Source: Diadophis punctatus similis | Taxonomy: Eukaryota > Chordata > Lepidosauria > Squamata > Dipsadidae | NCBI GenBank assembly: GCA_023053685.1 | Contig: JALIGW010000059.1 | Span: 3,047,501 to 3,111,500 of the forward strand | DNA length: 64,000 nt | Direction of reading: 5' to 3' | Shown: piece by piece, positions 10,028 to 19,259 of the stretch | Layout of the letters: each line of letters opens with the position of its first letter | Numbering within the stretch: the stretch's first letter is position 1 | Position numbers and translations under genes: made by a program | The notes under the pieces: generated by a model | Told to the model about the DNA's origin: nothing | Seen by the model: the letters and a program-made list of their open reading frames with translations, nothing else | Databases searched by the model: none

Positions 10028-10431
10028 TACAGGTAGTCCTTGACTTACGACCACAACTGAGCCCAAAAATTTTGTTGTTAAGTAAGAAATTTGTTAAGTG
10101 AGTTTTGTCCCACTTTACGACTTTCCTTGCCACGTTTGTTAAGTGAATCACTGCAGCTGTTAAACTAGTAACACGGTTGTTAAGTGAATCTGGTTTTCCT
10201 TTTGACTTTGCTTATCAGAATGTTGCAAAAGGAGATCACGTGACCCCCCAGGACACTGCAACTGTCATAAATGTGAGTCCGTTGTCAAGCATCCAAATGT
10301 AAATCACGTGACCATGAGGATGCTACAACGGGCATAAGTGTGAAAAATGGTCATAAGTCACTTTTTTCAGTGCTGTTTTAACCTTGTATCTAAAGGAATT
10401 ATTGTAAGTCAAGTATACGACTATACCTGTA
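10028..10431. mobile_element. TA-flanked MITE, copy 4
   Basis: Left end TACAGGTAGTCCTTGACTTA, right end ACTATACCTGTA. Only two bases separate it from copy 3, so one inserted at or beside the TA of the other. Confidence 0.7.
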
Positions 10432-10749
10432 TACAGGAATAATCTTCCATAGGAAAGCATAGGGCTCCAAGCTGATCTGTCTCCCCACTTTTTTTCAGCT
10501 AGCTTGTTTCCATGCAGAGCATGCACTGACCCAAGCCCGTCTGAGCTACATGGCAGCAAAGGGCCTGGCTGAGCAACTTTTGGGATTCTTTTTTTAAAAA
10601 AATAATTTTATTTATAGTTTTTTCTTTAACATACATGAGTGCTTGGTGAACAGTGTATTGTCTGGGTCAATTTACTTCAAACACAATACTAATAACAATG
10701 ATAATATTATTTAGGTATACATGATAAAAATCTTTCAACTTCTAACATT

Positions 10750-11440
10750 TACCGTGTTTCCCTGAAAATAAGACATGTCCTGATAATAAGCCCGACAGGG
10801 CTTTTCAGGACATGCGTTGAAATAAGTCCCCCTGAAAATAAGCCCCCTTCCCCAACTACGTGCACGCACCCCCTGCCCCATCTGCCACCCCCAAATTGTG
10901 CCTGAACATCTTACCAGAGTCTGGCAGCCCGCTGCTTTTCTTTCTCGGCAGGTCTTTGCAGGGAAACTCCTTGAAATGTAAAAGAAAAACTTCTCACGAG
11001 TGCGAGCAATTAACAATTTCTTTTACATTTCAAGGAGTTTCCCTGCAAAGACCTGCCGAGAAAGAGAAGCAGTGAAGCTACCAGACGCTGGTAAGATGTT
11101 CAGGCACAAATTGGGGGTGGCAGGTGAGGCAGGGGATGGGGAGGGGCGGGCTGCGAGATGCGCATCTTACCAGCATCTGGCTTCTCTCCGCCACTACTCT
11201 CTCTTGGACGGTCTTTGCAAGGAAACTCCAATGTAAAGAAAAACTTCTGAACGAGCTGCTGCTGCCCGGAAAAATAACGTGAGTAATGGGCTCTCTCACA
11301 GCACCTCTTCTCTCTCTTCTTCTCCCGAGTGGCAGCTGTGTGTCCAGAGATTGACAGGCCAGATTCGGTGAGCCGGACACACGGCTGCCACTCAGGAGAA
11401 GAAGAGAGAGAGGAGGCGCTGTGAGAGAGCCCATTTCTCA
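10750..11440. mobile_element. DNA-transposon fragment with two long hairpins
   Basis: Starts TACCGTGTTTCCCTGAAAAT, a TA-flanked terminus common in reptile repeats. Two foldbacks follow. Hairpin 1 pairs 10931-10987 with 11017-11072 around a 29-base loop; hairpin 2 pairs 11288-11345 with 11375-11432. A partial third copy of the hairpin 1 arm lies at about 11200-11250. No right terminus matching the left was found. No transposase. Confidence 0.55.
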
Positions 11441-12822
11441 CGTTCTTCTCCTCCTGGGTGGCAACAGCACGTTCAGCTCCCCAAATCTGCCCTGCCGATC
11501 TTGGCCGGCTCGGTGGCTTTTATGGAGGAGGAGGAGCCTCCGACGGAGAGGGCGCTGGGAGAGCAGAGCTCCACTCGCCCGAATCCTTAACTTGGAATTC
11601 TGGAGCCCCGACCCCAACTTTTCCAACTTTGGGGGTAGGAGAAGGTGAATGAAGATCTTAACATCCCTCAGGAACCCCGTGACGAAAAAACCTGTCCGGC
11701 GTGAGGACGGGGGGATCGTGTGAGCTCCAGGCTGCAAAAAGGACGGCCGCCATTATGGTAGTGAGTGCAGCGTCGGAGAGCAGAAATAAGGCGAGAGGTA
11801 CCGTATGGGCGGAAGAAGAAGAACTTGGAGGGCGGCGGATTGGAAAGCCGAGCGTTGGGATCGTCTGCCGGCTGGAGACGGGGGGCTATTATCCACCTTG
11901 TGAAACGCCCTTTGTTTTGTCTGGCATTTTGAGAGACGGTGATCTGGGCGGAAGCGAGGTACAGTCGGGCCCCAGATCACGGGATTGCATTGGCCGTTGC
12001 GAGGACGTGCACCCCCACGACTGCCTGTACCAATTTAAAAAACGTCTGGACAGACCGGGGGTAATCTGGTCTGAGACCCTAGGGACTCCTTGGGCTGAAA
12101 CGACTGCCGCCTTTGTGATCGTGGCGGCTTTTTCTTTCTCTATTTGGCGGTGTGGCTGTTCCCACCGCGATTGCGAGATCCCTGTGGACTACTCGAATTT
12201 GACCTGTTTCGGGAGACTTTTTATGTTCTGTATGTGCTTTATCAACTGCACTGGCGGGCTACCACCTTGGGAGGGGAGCCTATCATCTGGACCTCGGCCG
12301 CCATTCTCCCATTCGGAGCGGTGCTCCCTGCGCAGCCCCACTACCGCCATTTTGACCTCGAGGCTGCCTCTGGCTGAGACCTGCTGTAAGATCCTTCCCA
12401 GCCTTATGAGGACGTCCAGGATTATTGGGATCTGGCGGAGGGAAGCTGGAGGACTTTGCGACATCTGTGGAACCTCGGCGGGGACCATATTCATGAAAAA
12501 CTTTATCAGCACCAATACTGTGACGAGAATCGGGGAACATTCACAGAGAAACTTAAAAGCTTCACCAAGAATTACTATCAGCTTTGGTGTAAAGTTTAGG
12601 AGGAAGAACGAAAGAACTAGATTAACATCTGTTAGAACATTATCAGACAAGCTAGGAGACCGGGATTTATGTACCTCCCATACGTGGAAACTGTTTTTTT
12701 AATTAGTTTTACCCTTGCCTGTTTTATAGATTATCCTACCTCGGGGGGGGGGGGAGTAGATGGATGGATTGTATGTGTGAGTTGCTAGGGTTGAGTGGAG
12801 GGAGTGCAACTGAAGATTTTAG
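11441..12822 (+). other. Probable 5' leader of the L2-type LINE, with a long ORF
   Basis: GC-rich DNA leading into the LINE ORF2 at 12823. A 333-codon frame runs 11701-12702. It has no motif I recognise: no RNA-binding fold, zinc knuckle or coiled coil typical of ORF1 proteins, and its Cys/Arg-rich composition looks like GC-driven chance opening. An overlapping frame at 12144-12377 is equally undistinguished. It may be a degenerate ORF1. The left edge of the LINE cannot be set because the second copy (61178) is truncated within ORF2. Confidence 0.4.
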
Positions 12823-15800
12823 ATGATGTTTGTGGGAAAGAGGGAGCCTGGGACGGGGGTTCTTCCCTCCTCCGCTGAGTGTGAAAACAGAAGCGGAGGG
12901 GGGGTCGGGCCCCATGCCAGGCCCAGTATGAATGGAGTGTTTGGCCTGCCGGGAGTTGGGAGTACCAGTGGGGTGGGGGAGGGGATCTCTGGTGTGATAG
13001 AGAGTGGGTGCATCACGGTCATTACAGGGAGAGGCAGGTATGCCGGGAGCAGAGGGGTAGGCCGCTCACGGGGAACGAGAATTCGCTGTTTACAAGCGAT
13101 TCCTCGTTCTGGCCCCTCAGATCAGGTTCCATCTTGCTCAGCCCAAGTACCTGGTAACCAGGGATGTCAGGGCCCTGGGCTCAAGCTGCTGCTGTTGAAT
13201 GCCAGGTCAATTAACAACAAGGCCCCCCTTATCCGGGATTTAATCTTGGAGGAGGGGGCGGACCTGGCATGTATTACTGAGACCTGGCTGGGCCAGGAGG
13301 GGGGGGTCCCCCTCTCCGAGATGTGCCCAGACGGGTTCTCAGTGCAGCATCAGCCGCGACCCCAGGGAAGGGGTGGAGGAGTGGCTATTATAGCTCGCCA
13401 AAGTCTGTGCCCTCGGAGGATCCCTGCCCCGGAGATTGTTGGGTGTGAGACGCTCCTTCTGAAGTTGGACTTAGGGTTACAGGTGGGCCTTTTGCTAACG
13501 TACTTGCCTCCTAGCTGCGTTGCTAAGGCCCTGCCTGTTCTGCTCGAGGCGATAGCCGGGCTGGCGATTGAGTTCCCCAGGTTGATGGTGCTGGGGGACT
13601 TCAACCTGCCATCGCCCGGCGAAACCTCGGAGGCAGTCCAGGAGTTCATGGCTTCCATGACAACCATGGACCTGACCCAAGTAGTTCAGGGTCCGACTCA
13701 TGAGGGTGGTCACACACTTGACCTTGTGTTTCTCTCAGGGCAGTGGAGAGATGATCTGAGGCTGAGGGGTTTAGTCACAATACCCTTGTCATGGTCAGAT
13801 CATTTCCTCCTGAGGTTGGATTTTATGGCACCACTCCTCCACCGCAAGGAGGCGGGATCGATTAAGTGGTTCCGCCCCAGGCGCCTAATGGAATCCGAAG
13901 GATTTCAGAGGGAACTTGGGGAAATACCTGAATCCCTGGTACACAATTCATCTGAGGACCTAGTGACTGCCTGGAACCGGGCAGCGTCAGGGGCCTTAGA
14001 TCGGATTGCGCCTTTGCGGCCTCTCCGTGGCAGCGGATCCAGGAGGGATCCTTGGTTCACTGAGGAACTCCGGGAGATGAAGCGCCTAAAGAGACGCCTA
14101 GAGCGACGATGGAGGGCTAGTAAAGCTGAATCTGATCGGACACTTTTAAGAACTTGCATTAAGTCTTACTTAGTGGCAATACGGGCGGCAAAATGCGCGT
14201 ATTTTTCCGCCCGTATTGCGTCCGCCGACTCCCGCCCAGCCGCCCTGTTTAGGGTAACGGGCTCCCTGCTTGCAAAGGGGGGGAGCGAAGAACCCTTGCA
14301 GGGTAGAGCTGAGGAATTTTCGCAGTTCCTGGCGGATAAAATCACTCAGATTCGGACAGACCTGGACTCCATTTGGACAGAGCAGGCCGAGATGACAGAG
14401 GCGAGTCTTAGTCCTGTTATTTGGGAGGAGTTTGAGCCTATCACTCCTGAGGATGTGGACAAGGCCATAGGAGCGATGAGCGCCTCCACTTGTTTATTGG
14501 ACCCGTGTCCCTCCTGGCTGGTTTCGGCTAGCAGGGAGGTGACACGCGGCTGGCTCCAGGCGGTTGTGATCGCATCTTTGAGAGAGGGGTCCATCCCGCA
14601 GCCCTTAAAAGCTGCGGTGGTGAGGCCCCTCCTCAAGAAGCCTTCCCTGGACCCAGCGGATTTAAAGAACTTCCGTCCAGTCTCCAACTTACCCTTCGTG
14701 GGTAAAGTTGTCGAGAAAGTGGTGTCGCTCCAACTCCTGCGGTTATTGGAGGAAACGGATTATCTGGATCCCTTTCAATCGGGTTTCAGGCACGGCTACA
14801 GTACGGAGACTGCTTTGGTCGCTCTGATGGATGATCTCTGGCGAGCCCGAGATGGAGGTCATTCCTCCATCTTGGTGTTACTTGACCTCTCAGCGGCTTT
14901 CGATACTATCGACCATGGTATCCTTCTGCATCGTCTCGGGGAGATGGGAGTGGGGAGCACCGTTCTTCGGTGGTTCTCCTCCTTTCTCTCCGACAGGACG
15001 CAGTCGGTGTTGACAGGAGGGCAGAGGTCAGCCCCTAGGCCCCTGCTTTGCGGGGTGCCACAGGGCTCGGTCCTCTCTCCCATCCTGTTCAACATTTACA
15101 TGAAACCGTTGGGTGAGATCATCCGACGACACGGGGTGAGGTATCAGCAGTATGCTGATGATACCCAGTTGTACATCTCCACTCCGTGTCAGTTCAGTGA
15201 AGCAGTTAATGTAATGTGCCGCTGCCTGGACGATGTAAGGGTCTGGATGGGAGTGAATAGACTCAGGCTCAACCCAGACAAGACTGAGTGGCTTTGGATA
15301 TTGCCTCCCAAGGATTATGTTGACTGTCCCTCCTTGGTTCTTGGGGGAGAAAAATTGACTCCCTCAGAACGGGTCCGCAATTTGGGTGTCCTCCTAGATC
15401 CACAGCTTAAATTGGAGCAACATCTTTCAGCTGTGGCTAGGGGGACCTTTGCACAGGTGCGTCTTGTGCACCAATTGCGACCCTACTTGGAGAGGGAGGC
15501 TTTGCTCACAGTCACTCATGCCCTTGTCACCTCACGGCTTGACTACTGTAACGGGCTCTACATGGGGCTACCCTCAAAGAGCATCCGGAGACTACAATTG
15601 GTACAGAATGCAGCTGCGCGAGCTGTGGTGGGTGTACCGAGATACACCCACGTAACACCCATCCTCCGCCAGCTGCATTGGCTACCCATTGGTCTCCGGT
15701 CGCAATTCAAGGTGTTGGTTTTGACCTTTAAAGCCCTACATGGCTCAGGGCCAGGTTATCTTCGGGACCGCATCCTGCCACATTCCTCCCTACGACCAGT

Positions 15801-15993
15801 GAGGTCCCACAGAGAGGGCCTCCTCCAGGTCCCGTCTGCCAAACAATGCCGGCTGGCGGGCCCACGGGGGAGGGCCTTCTCTGTGGGAGCCCCATCTCTC
15901 TGGAACCAACTCCCGCCAGAGATCCGGACTATCCCCACCCTACTGGCCTTCCGCAAGGCAGTAAAAACGTGGCTCTTCCGGCAGGCGGGGTGA
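12823..15993 (+). CDS. L2-type LINE ORF2: endonuclease - reverse transcriptase
   Basis: An unbroken 1056-codon ORF. It nicks target DNA and copies LINE RNA in place. The APE-type endonuclease covers about residues 120-335 with its key sites intact: NARSI (Asn 126), TETW (Glu 153), GDFN (258-261), the TH...LDL box and SDH near 325. RT covers about 590-850: LLKKPSLDPADLKNFRPVSN, LDLSAAFDTIDH near 686, GVPQGSVLSPILFN, and YADD at 777-780. The C-terminal part ends in the conserved W/L-rich FRKAVKTWLFRQAG. ATG 12823 is the first in frame, but the true start could be later; the first 110 residues are low in similarity to anything I know. No stop or frameshift is visible, so the copy may be recent and possibly competent. 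The clade (L2 within the CR1 group) is from motif wording. Confidence 0.85.
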   Translation: MMFVGKREPGTGVLPSSAECENRSGGGVGPHARPSMNGVFGLPGVGSTSGVGEGISGVIESGCITVITGRGRYAGSRGVGRSRGTRIRCLQAIPRSGPSDQVPSCSAQVPGNQGCQGPGLKLLLLNARSINNKAPLIRDLILEEGADLACITETWLGQEGGVPLSEMCPDGFSVQHQPRPQGRGGGVAIIARQSLCPRRIPAPEIVGCETLLLKLDLGLQVGLLLTYLPPSCVAKALPVLLEAIAGLAIEFPRLMVLGDFNLPSPGETSEAVQEFMASMTTMDLTQVVQGPTHEGGHTLDLVFLSGQWRDDLRLRGLVTIPLSWSDHFLLRLDFMAPLLHRKEAGSIKWFRPRRLMESEGFQRELGEIPESLVHNSSEDLVTAWNRAASGALDRIAPLRPLRGSGSRRDPWFTEELREMKRLKRRLERRWRASKAESDRTLLRTCIKSYLVAIRAAKCAYFSARIASADSRPAALFRVTGSLLAKGGSEEPLQGRAEEFSQFLADKITQIRTDLDSIWTEQAEMTEASLSPVIWEEFEPITPEDVDKAIGAMSASTCLLDPCPSWLVSASREVTRGWLQAVVIASLREGSIPQPLKAAVVRPLLKKPSLDPADLKNFRPVSNLPFVGKVVEKVVSLQLLRLLEETDYLDPFQSGFRHGYSTETALVALMDDLWRARDGGHSSILVLLDLSAAFDTIDHGILLHRLGEMGVGSTVLRWFSSFLSDRTQSVLTGGQRSAPRPLLCGVPQGSVLSPILFNIYMKPLGEIIRRHGVRYQQYADDTQLYISTPCQFSEAVNVMCRCLDDVRVWMGVNRLRLNPDKTEWLWILPPKDYVDCPSLVLGGEKLTPSERVRNLGVLLDPQLKLEQHLSAVARGTFAQVRLVHQLRPYLEREALLTVTHALVTSRLDYCNGLYMGLPSKSIRRLQLVQNAAARAVVGVPRYTHVTPILRQLHWLPIGLRSQFKVLVLTFKALHGSGPGYLRDRILPHSSLRPVRSHREGLLQVPSAKQCRLAGPRGRAFSVGAPSLWNQLPPEIRTIPTLLAFRKAVKTWLFRQAG

Positions 15994-16087
15994 AGAGATG
16001 ATTCCCCCAAGGATGAATGGCTTTTTATATCGTAATATGATGTTTTTAAATGCCTTTTTTAATCTGTAGTTCTAATCTCTGCTGTAA

Positions 16088-16161
16088 GCCGCCCTGAGTC
16101 CCAAGGGATTGGGCGGCCTATAAGAACTCTTAATAAATAAATAAATAAATAAATAAATAAA
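16088..16161 (+). repeat. LINE 3' stem-loop and AAAT repeat tail
   Basis: GCCGCCC (16088-16094) pairs with GGGCGGC (16111-16117) around CTGAGTCCC...; a near-identical hairpin ends the LINE copy at about 62960-62990. A 3' structure of this sort is what RT binds in CR1/L2-type LINEs (family knowledge). The tail of about seven AAAT units follows at 16132-16161. Confidence 0.65.
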
Positions 16162-16507
16162 TTTATTCAGAATCAAGCCAGCCTCTCAGCGTAGCCCAGC
16201 GCTGAATCCTGGCTCCTTTTCAGGGCAGGCGGGATGCTTGGGGGACGTGCATCAGTTGTTTTTCCTGGGGGGGAGTGGGGGGAGAACCGCAAACCCAGCG
16301 GGGTCCTCCTCCGAGCAGGAGACGAATTTCACCAAGGCTGGGCTGCATTGTCTGCCAAAGCGCCAGGGTTGTATAATGCTCCAGTTGGAAAGGAAGTCAG
16401 GGGGCGTGAAAGGGTGGCGGCGGGTTCTTTAAAGTCACCTTTAAAGGATCCATGTGTACCCCTCCTCTATTGCCCTCTTGGGCTCATGTGTAAGAGGGTC
16501 TTTTTCT
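16162..16507. other. No recognised feature
   Basis: Moderately GC-rich sequence with G-runs at 16250-16285. Two overlapping open frames (from 16234 and 16238) have no recognisable motif. Nothing can be supported here. Confidence 0.3.
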
Positions 16508-17582
16508 TTAAACTTCATCACTCAAGGCCATAATATTTACAATTATTTCCTTTTCATTCCCCATAATAACAACCCCCAATTTACTAATTAAGTCCCTCTT
16601 GGCCAAATTACAACTCCCTTCTACCAATACAAAGTCGCACCATATTCCAGATCCTTTTGCTACAGCCTGGACCATAGAGGGTTTAAATATCAGTGCTTTT
16701 ACTTCCAGTTCCCTAAGCCTTAATCTTCCCTTCTCCAATTTGCATTCCTGGAGAGACATAGTTCAGGGTAGCTCTGATGGTTCCGGAACCCACCAAGAAT
16801 ACCATTCCCTCCTCCAGAGGTCCAACTTTATGGTTTACCAGGGGTTCTTGAAAAGCTGGACCAGAAAACAAGTGTGACCCCTGACACTACTAGTCCTCAA
16901 AATTCATCAATTTAGCTAGTTCTTCCCCCTCCTTCCTCTTAGGGAATTGTTTTTCCAGTGTCCTCTTTCTTTGCAGGTGGCACATTGATCCCATCCTAAT
17001 TGAGCCATTATTTTAACTTTTCTCTTGTCTCTCCCATCTTCTAATTTGGAATATACTTTTTGAGCTTCTCTGAGGAGATCCTCCATAGTTTTGATCTCCC
17101 ACCCATCCAATTTCTACAATTTATGCCTAATGTCCTCCCATGCTTTCCCCACAAATTAATATTTCAAAATCATCTGTGTAGACCAATATTTTAACATTAA
17201 ACCTAGAGGACTTTCTTGGGAGATTTCCTTCTCCCCCTCCCTTGGGCATTTTACCTATCCCATCCCTTTGCTCTGGGACTTACCCATATTAAACCTTTAA
17301 ACCTGAACCTGGATCATTTCAGATCCATGGGGTCCCTCCCCTGAGTTCACAACTAACCAAAGAATCAACAATTCCCTGGGCCATTCCTCAGTGCAATATT
17401 GAATCATGACCCCTGAAACAACAATATTGAATCATTTTCCTTTTATTCTTATACTTTGTACAGGAATTACTTTTCCAGTACTTTAGCATCCTTCCCAATA
17501 GACTATCAGGAGGTATGCTTTCCTGGGTGTTTGACTCCACACCCCCTTTATTTTCCATAGGTCTAGAACTCCTATTTCCCAT
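16508..17582 (-). pseudogene. Endogenous retrovirus gag - protease remnant
   Basis: Three retroviral pieces lie in order on the minus strand. 17582-17388 opens MGNRSSRPMENKGG, with the Gly-2 expected for a myristoylated matrix protein. 17110-16916 contains CATCKERGHWKNNS, a CCHC knuckle in which the last Cys is Ser. 16759-16508 contains NLAKRDLISKLGVVI, the wording found near the end of class I (gamma-like) proteases. Stops and deletions separate them, and most of capsid is missing. Assignment to an old class I-like ERV is by motif; the LTR is not found. No functional protein could be made. Confidence 0.6.
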
Positions 17583-18001
17583 TCTGTCCTATTCGAGACT
17601 CTCTCTCTCTTGTTTTCTTATACTTCGTCCTTTGGCTGTTTTCCTCGCAGAAGAACAGAACCCAGACTCTGCACTCATTTCATACTTACTTGTATGTCTC
17701 TCACACACACTTTCAAGAGTCTCACAAAATATCTCAACCACCAAGGCAATACTTAAGTCCAATTTTTCTTACCTTGGTCTGTGCACAGAGTTGCCTGCAG
17801 TGCCTACTTATTTTCTCCAACTGCCTTCCTGGTTGCTGACTCACTATGATTGTATCCTGGGATTACAGTCAGTTGGAGGAGCTGGATGACCACTGGTGGC
17901 ACATGAGACCATTAAAATCAACGGGACGTGTCTTTCCGGCGCATGTTTGTAATATGTTTAATTTCACAATGCTTGTGGGTTGATGTCAACGTGTTTGTCT
18001 G
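17583..18001. other. Probable retroviral leader and unique DNA
   Basis: Upstream of the gag remnant on the minus strand this should hold leader sequence. No primer site or LTR edge could be recognised. From about 17900 it grades into the satellite flank. Confidence 0.3.
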
Positions 18002-18985
18002 ACAGGGAGCCATTGGGAGGGGTCTTTCTTCCCCCTACTCCCATGCCCATCATCCCTGCCCTCTCCCTTCCCCCTCCCATGCGCTCCTCTTTCCCGCCCT
18101 TTCTATGATCCTGATAGTTTCCCCAAATCCACCAGGGGGCGCCATGTGCATTGGACAGGGAACCATTGAGAGGGACCTTTCTTCCCCCTACTCCCATGCC
18201 CATCATCCCTGCCCTCTCCCTTCCCCCTCCCATGCGCTCCTCTTTCCCGCCCTTTCTACGATCCTGACACTTTCCCCAAATCAACCAGGGGGCGCCATGT
18301 GCTTTGGACAGGGAACCATTGAGAGGGGCCCTTCTTCCCCCTACTCCCATGCCCATCATCCCTGCCCTCTCCCATCCCCCTCCCATGCGCTCCTCCGTCC
18401 CGCCCTTTCTACGATCCTGACACTTTCCCCAAATCAACCAGGGGGTGCCATTTGCTTCAGACAGGGAACCATTGAGAGGGGCCTTTCTTCCCCCTACTCC
18501 CATGCCCATCATCCCTGCCCTCTCCCTTCCCCCTCCCATGCGCTCCTCTTTCCCGCCCTTTCTATGATCCTGACACTTTCCCCAAATCCACCAGGGGGCG
18601 CCATCTGCTTCAGACAGGGAACCATTGAGAGGGGCCTTTCTTCCCCCTACTCCCATGCCCATCATCCCTGCCCTCTCCCTTCCCCCTCCCATGCGCTCCT
18701 CTTTCCCGCCCTTTCTACGATCCTGACACTTTCCCCAAATCCACCAGGGGGCGCCATCTGCCTCAGACAGGGTACCATTCAGAGGGGCCTTTCTTCCCCC
18801 TACTCCCATGCCCATCATCCCTGCCCTCTCCCTTCCCCCTCCCATGCGCTCCTCTTTCCCGCCCTTTCTACGATCCTGACACTTTCCCCAAATCCACCAG
18901 GGGGCGCCATTTGCTTCGGACAGGGAACCATTGAGAGGGACCTTTCTTCCCCCTACTCCCATGCCTATCATCCTTGCCCTCTCCT
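18002..18985 (+). repeat. 153-bp tandem satellite with a CTCF-like motif per unit
   Basis: Units start at 18002, 18155, 18308, 18461, 18614, 18767 and 18920, always exactly 153 bp apart; the last is partial. Units differ at only a few bases. Each full unit carries CCACCAGGGGGCGCC or a close variant: 18129-18143, 18282-18296, 18435-18449, 18588-18602, 18741-18755, 18894-18908, all in one orientation. The third has GGGGGTGCC and the second and third begin CAACC. This matches the known CTCF core. Because 153 is a multiple of three, long frames stay open on both strands; they are not taken as genes. Confidence 0.9.
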
Positions 18986-19253
18986 ATTTATATAGATCTA
19001 TTTATATAGATTTCCCTCAGCTTAGCTCAGAAATGTTTGTCCAGCAGAGGGCGCTGGTTTTCAACAAAATCATGTTTTTACCTTTCACAGGTGTGACATC
19101 TATATAATATAGGTATATAAAAATGGTCTTGTATTCGAATGCAACGTTATGTCAAAATTTCAAAGCAATCAGTGAAGTACTTTCGGAGATCTTAGATCAT
19201 TCCCAAATGAACAGTTACATTTTTATTTATATAGATAATAAAATATTGGTTCA
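18986..19253. repeat. Unassigned repeat edge with TTTATATAGAT blocks
   Basis: Bounded by TATTTATATAGAT motifs at 18987-19012 and 19232-19245, with AT-rich sequence between. It probably belongs to the repeat from which the satellite expanded. Family not identified. Confidence 0.4.
19041..19057 (+). promoter_or_regulatory. CTCF-like site beside the satellite
   Basis: CCAGCAGAGGGCGCTGG fits the CTCF core and has the same orientation as the six satellite motifs. Binding is inferred from sequence only. Confidence 0.5.
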
Positions 19254-19259
19254 AATTCA

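Noticed and set aside
12144..12377. Possible membrane protein frame in the LINE leader
   Set aside because: Overlaps a longer frame on the same strand, no homology recognised and no start context; treated as chance.
18002..18985. CRISPR-like array
   Set aside because: Units are contiguous 153-bp repeats without unique spacers, in a vertebrate genome.
17964..18995. Open frames of 335 (-) and 296 (+) codons with 51-residue repeats
   Set aside because: They follow from a 153-bp satellite whose period is a multiple of three; both strands are open at once and no domain is present.
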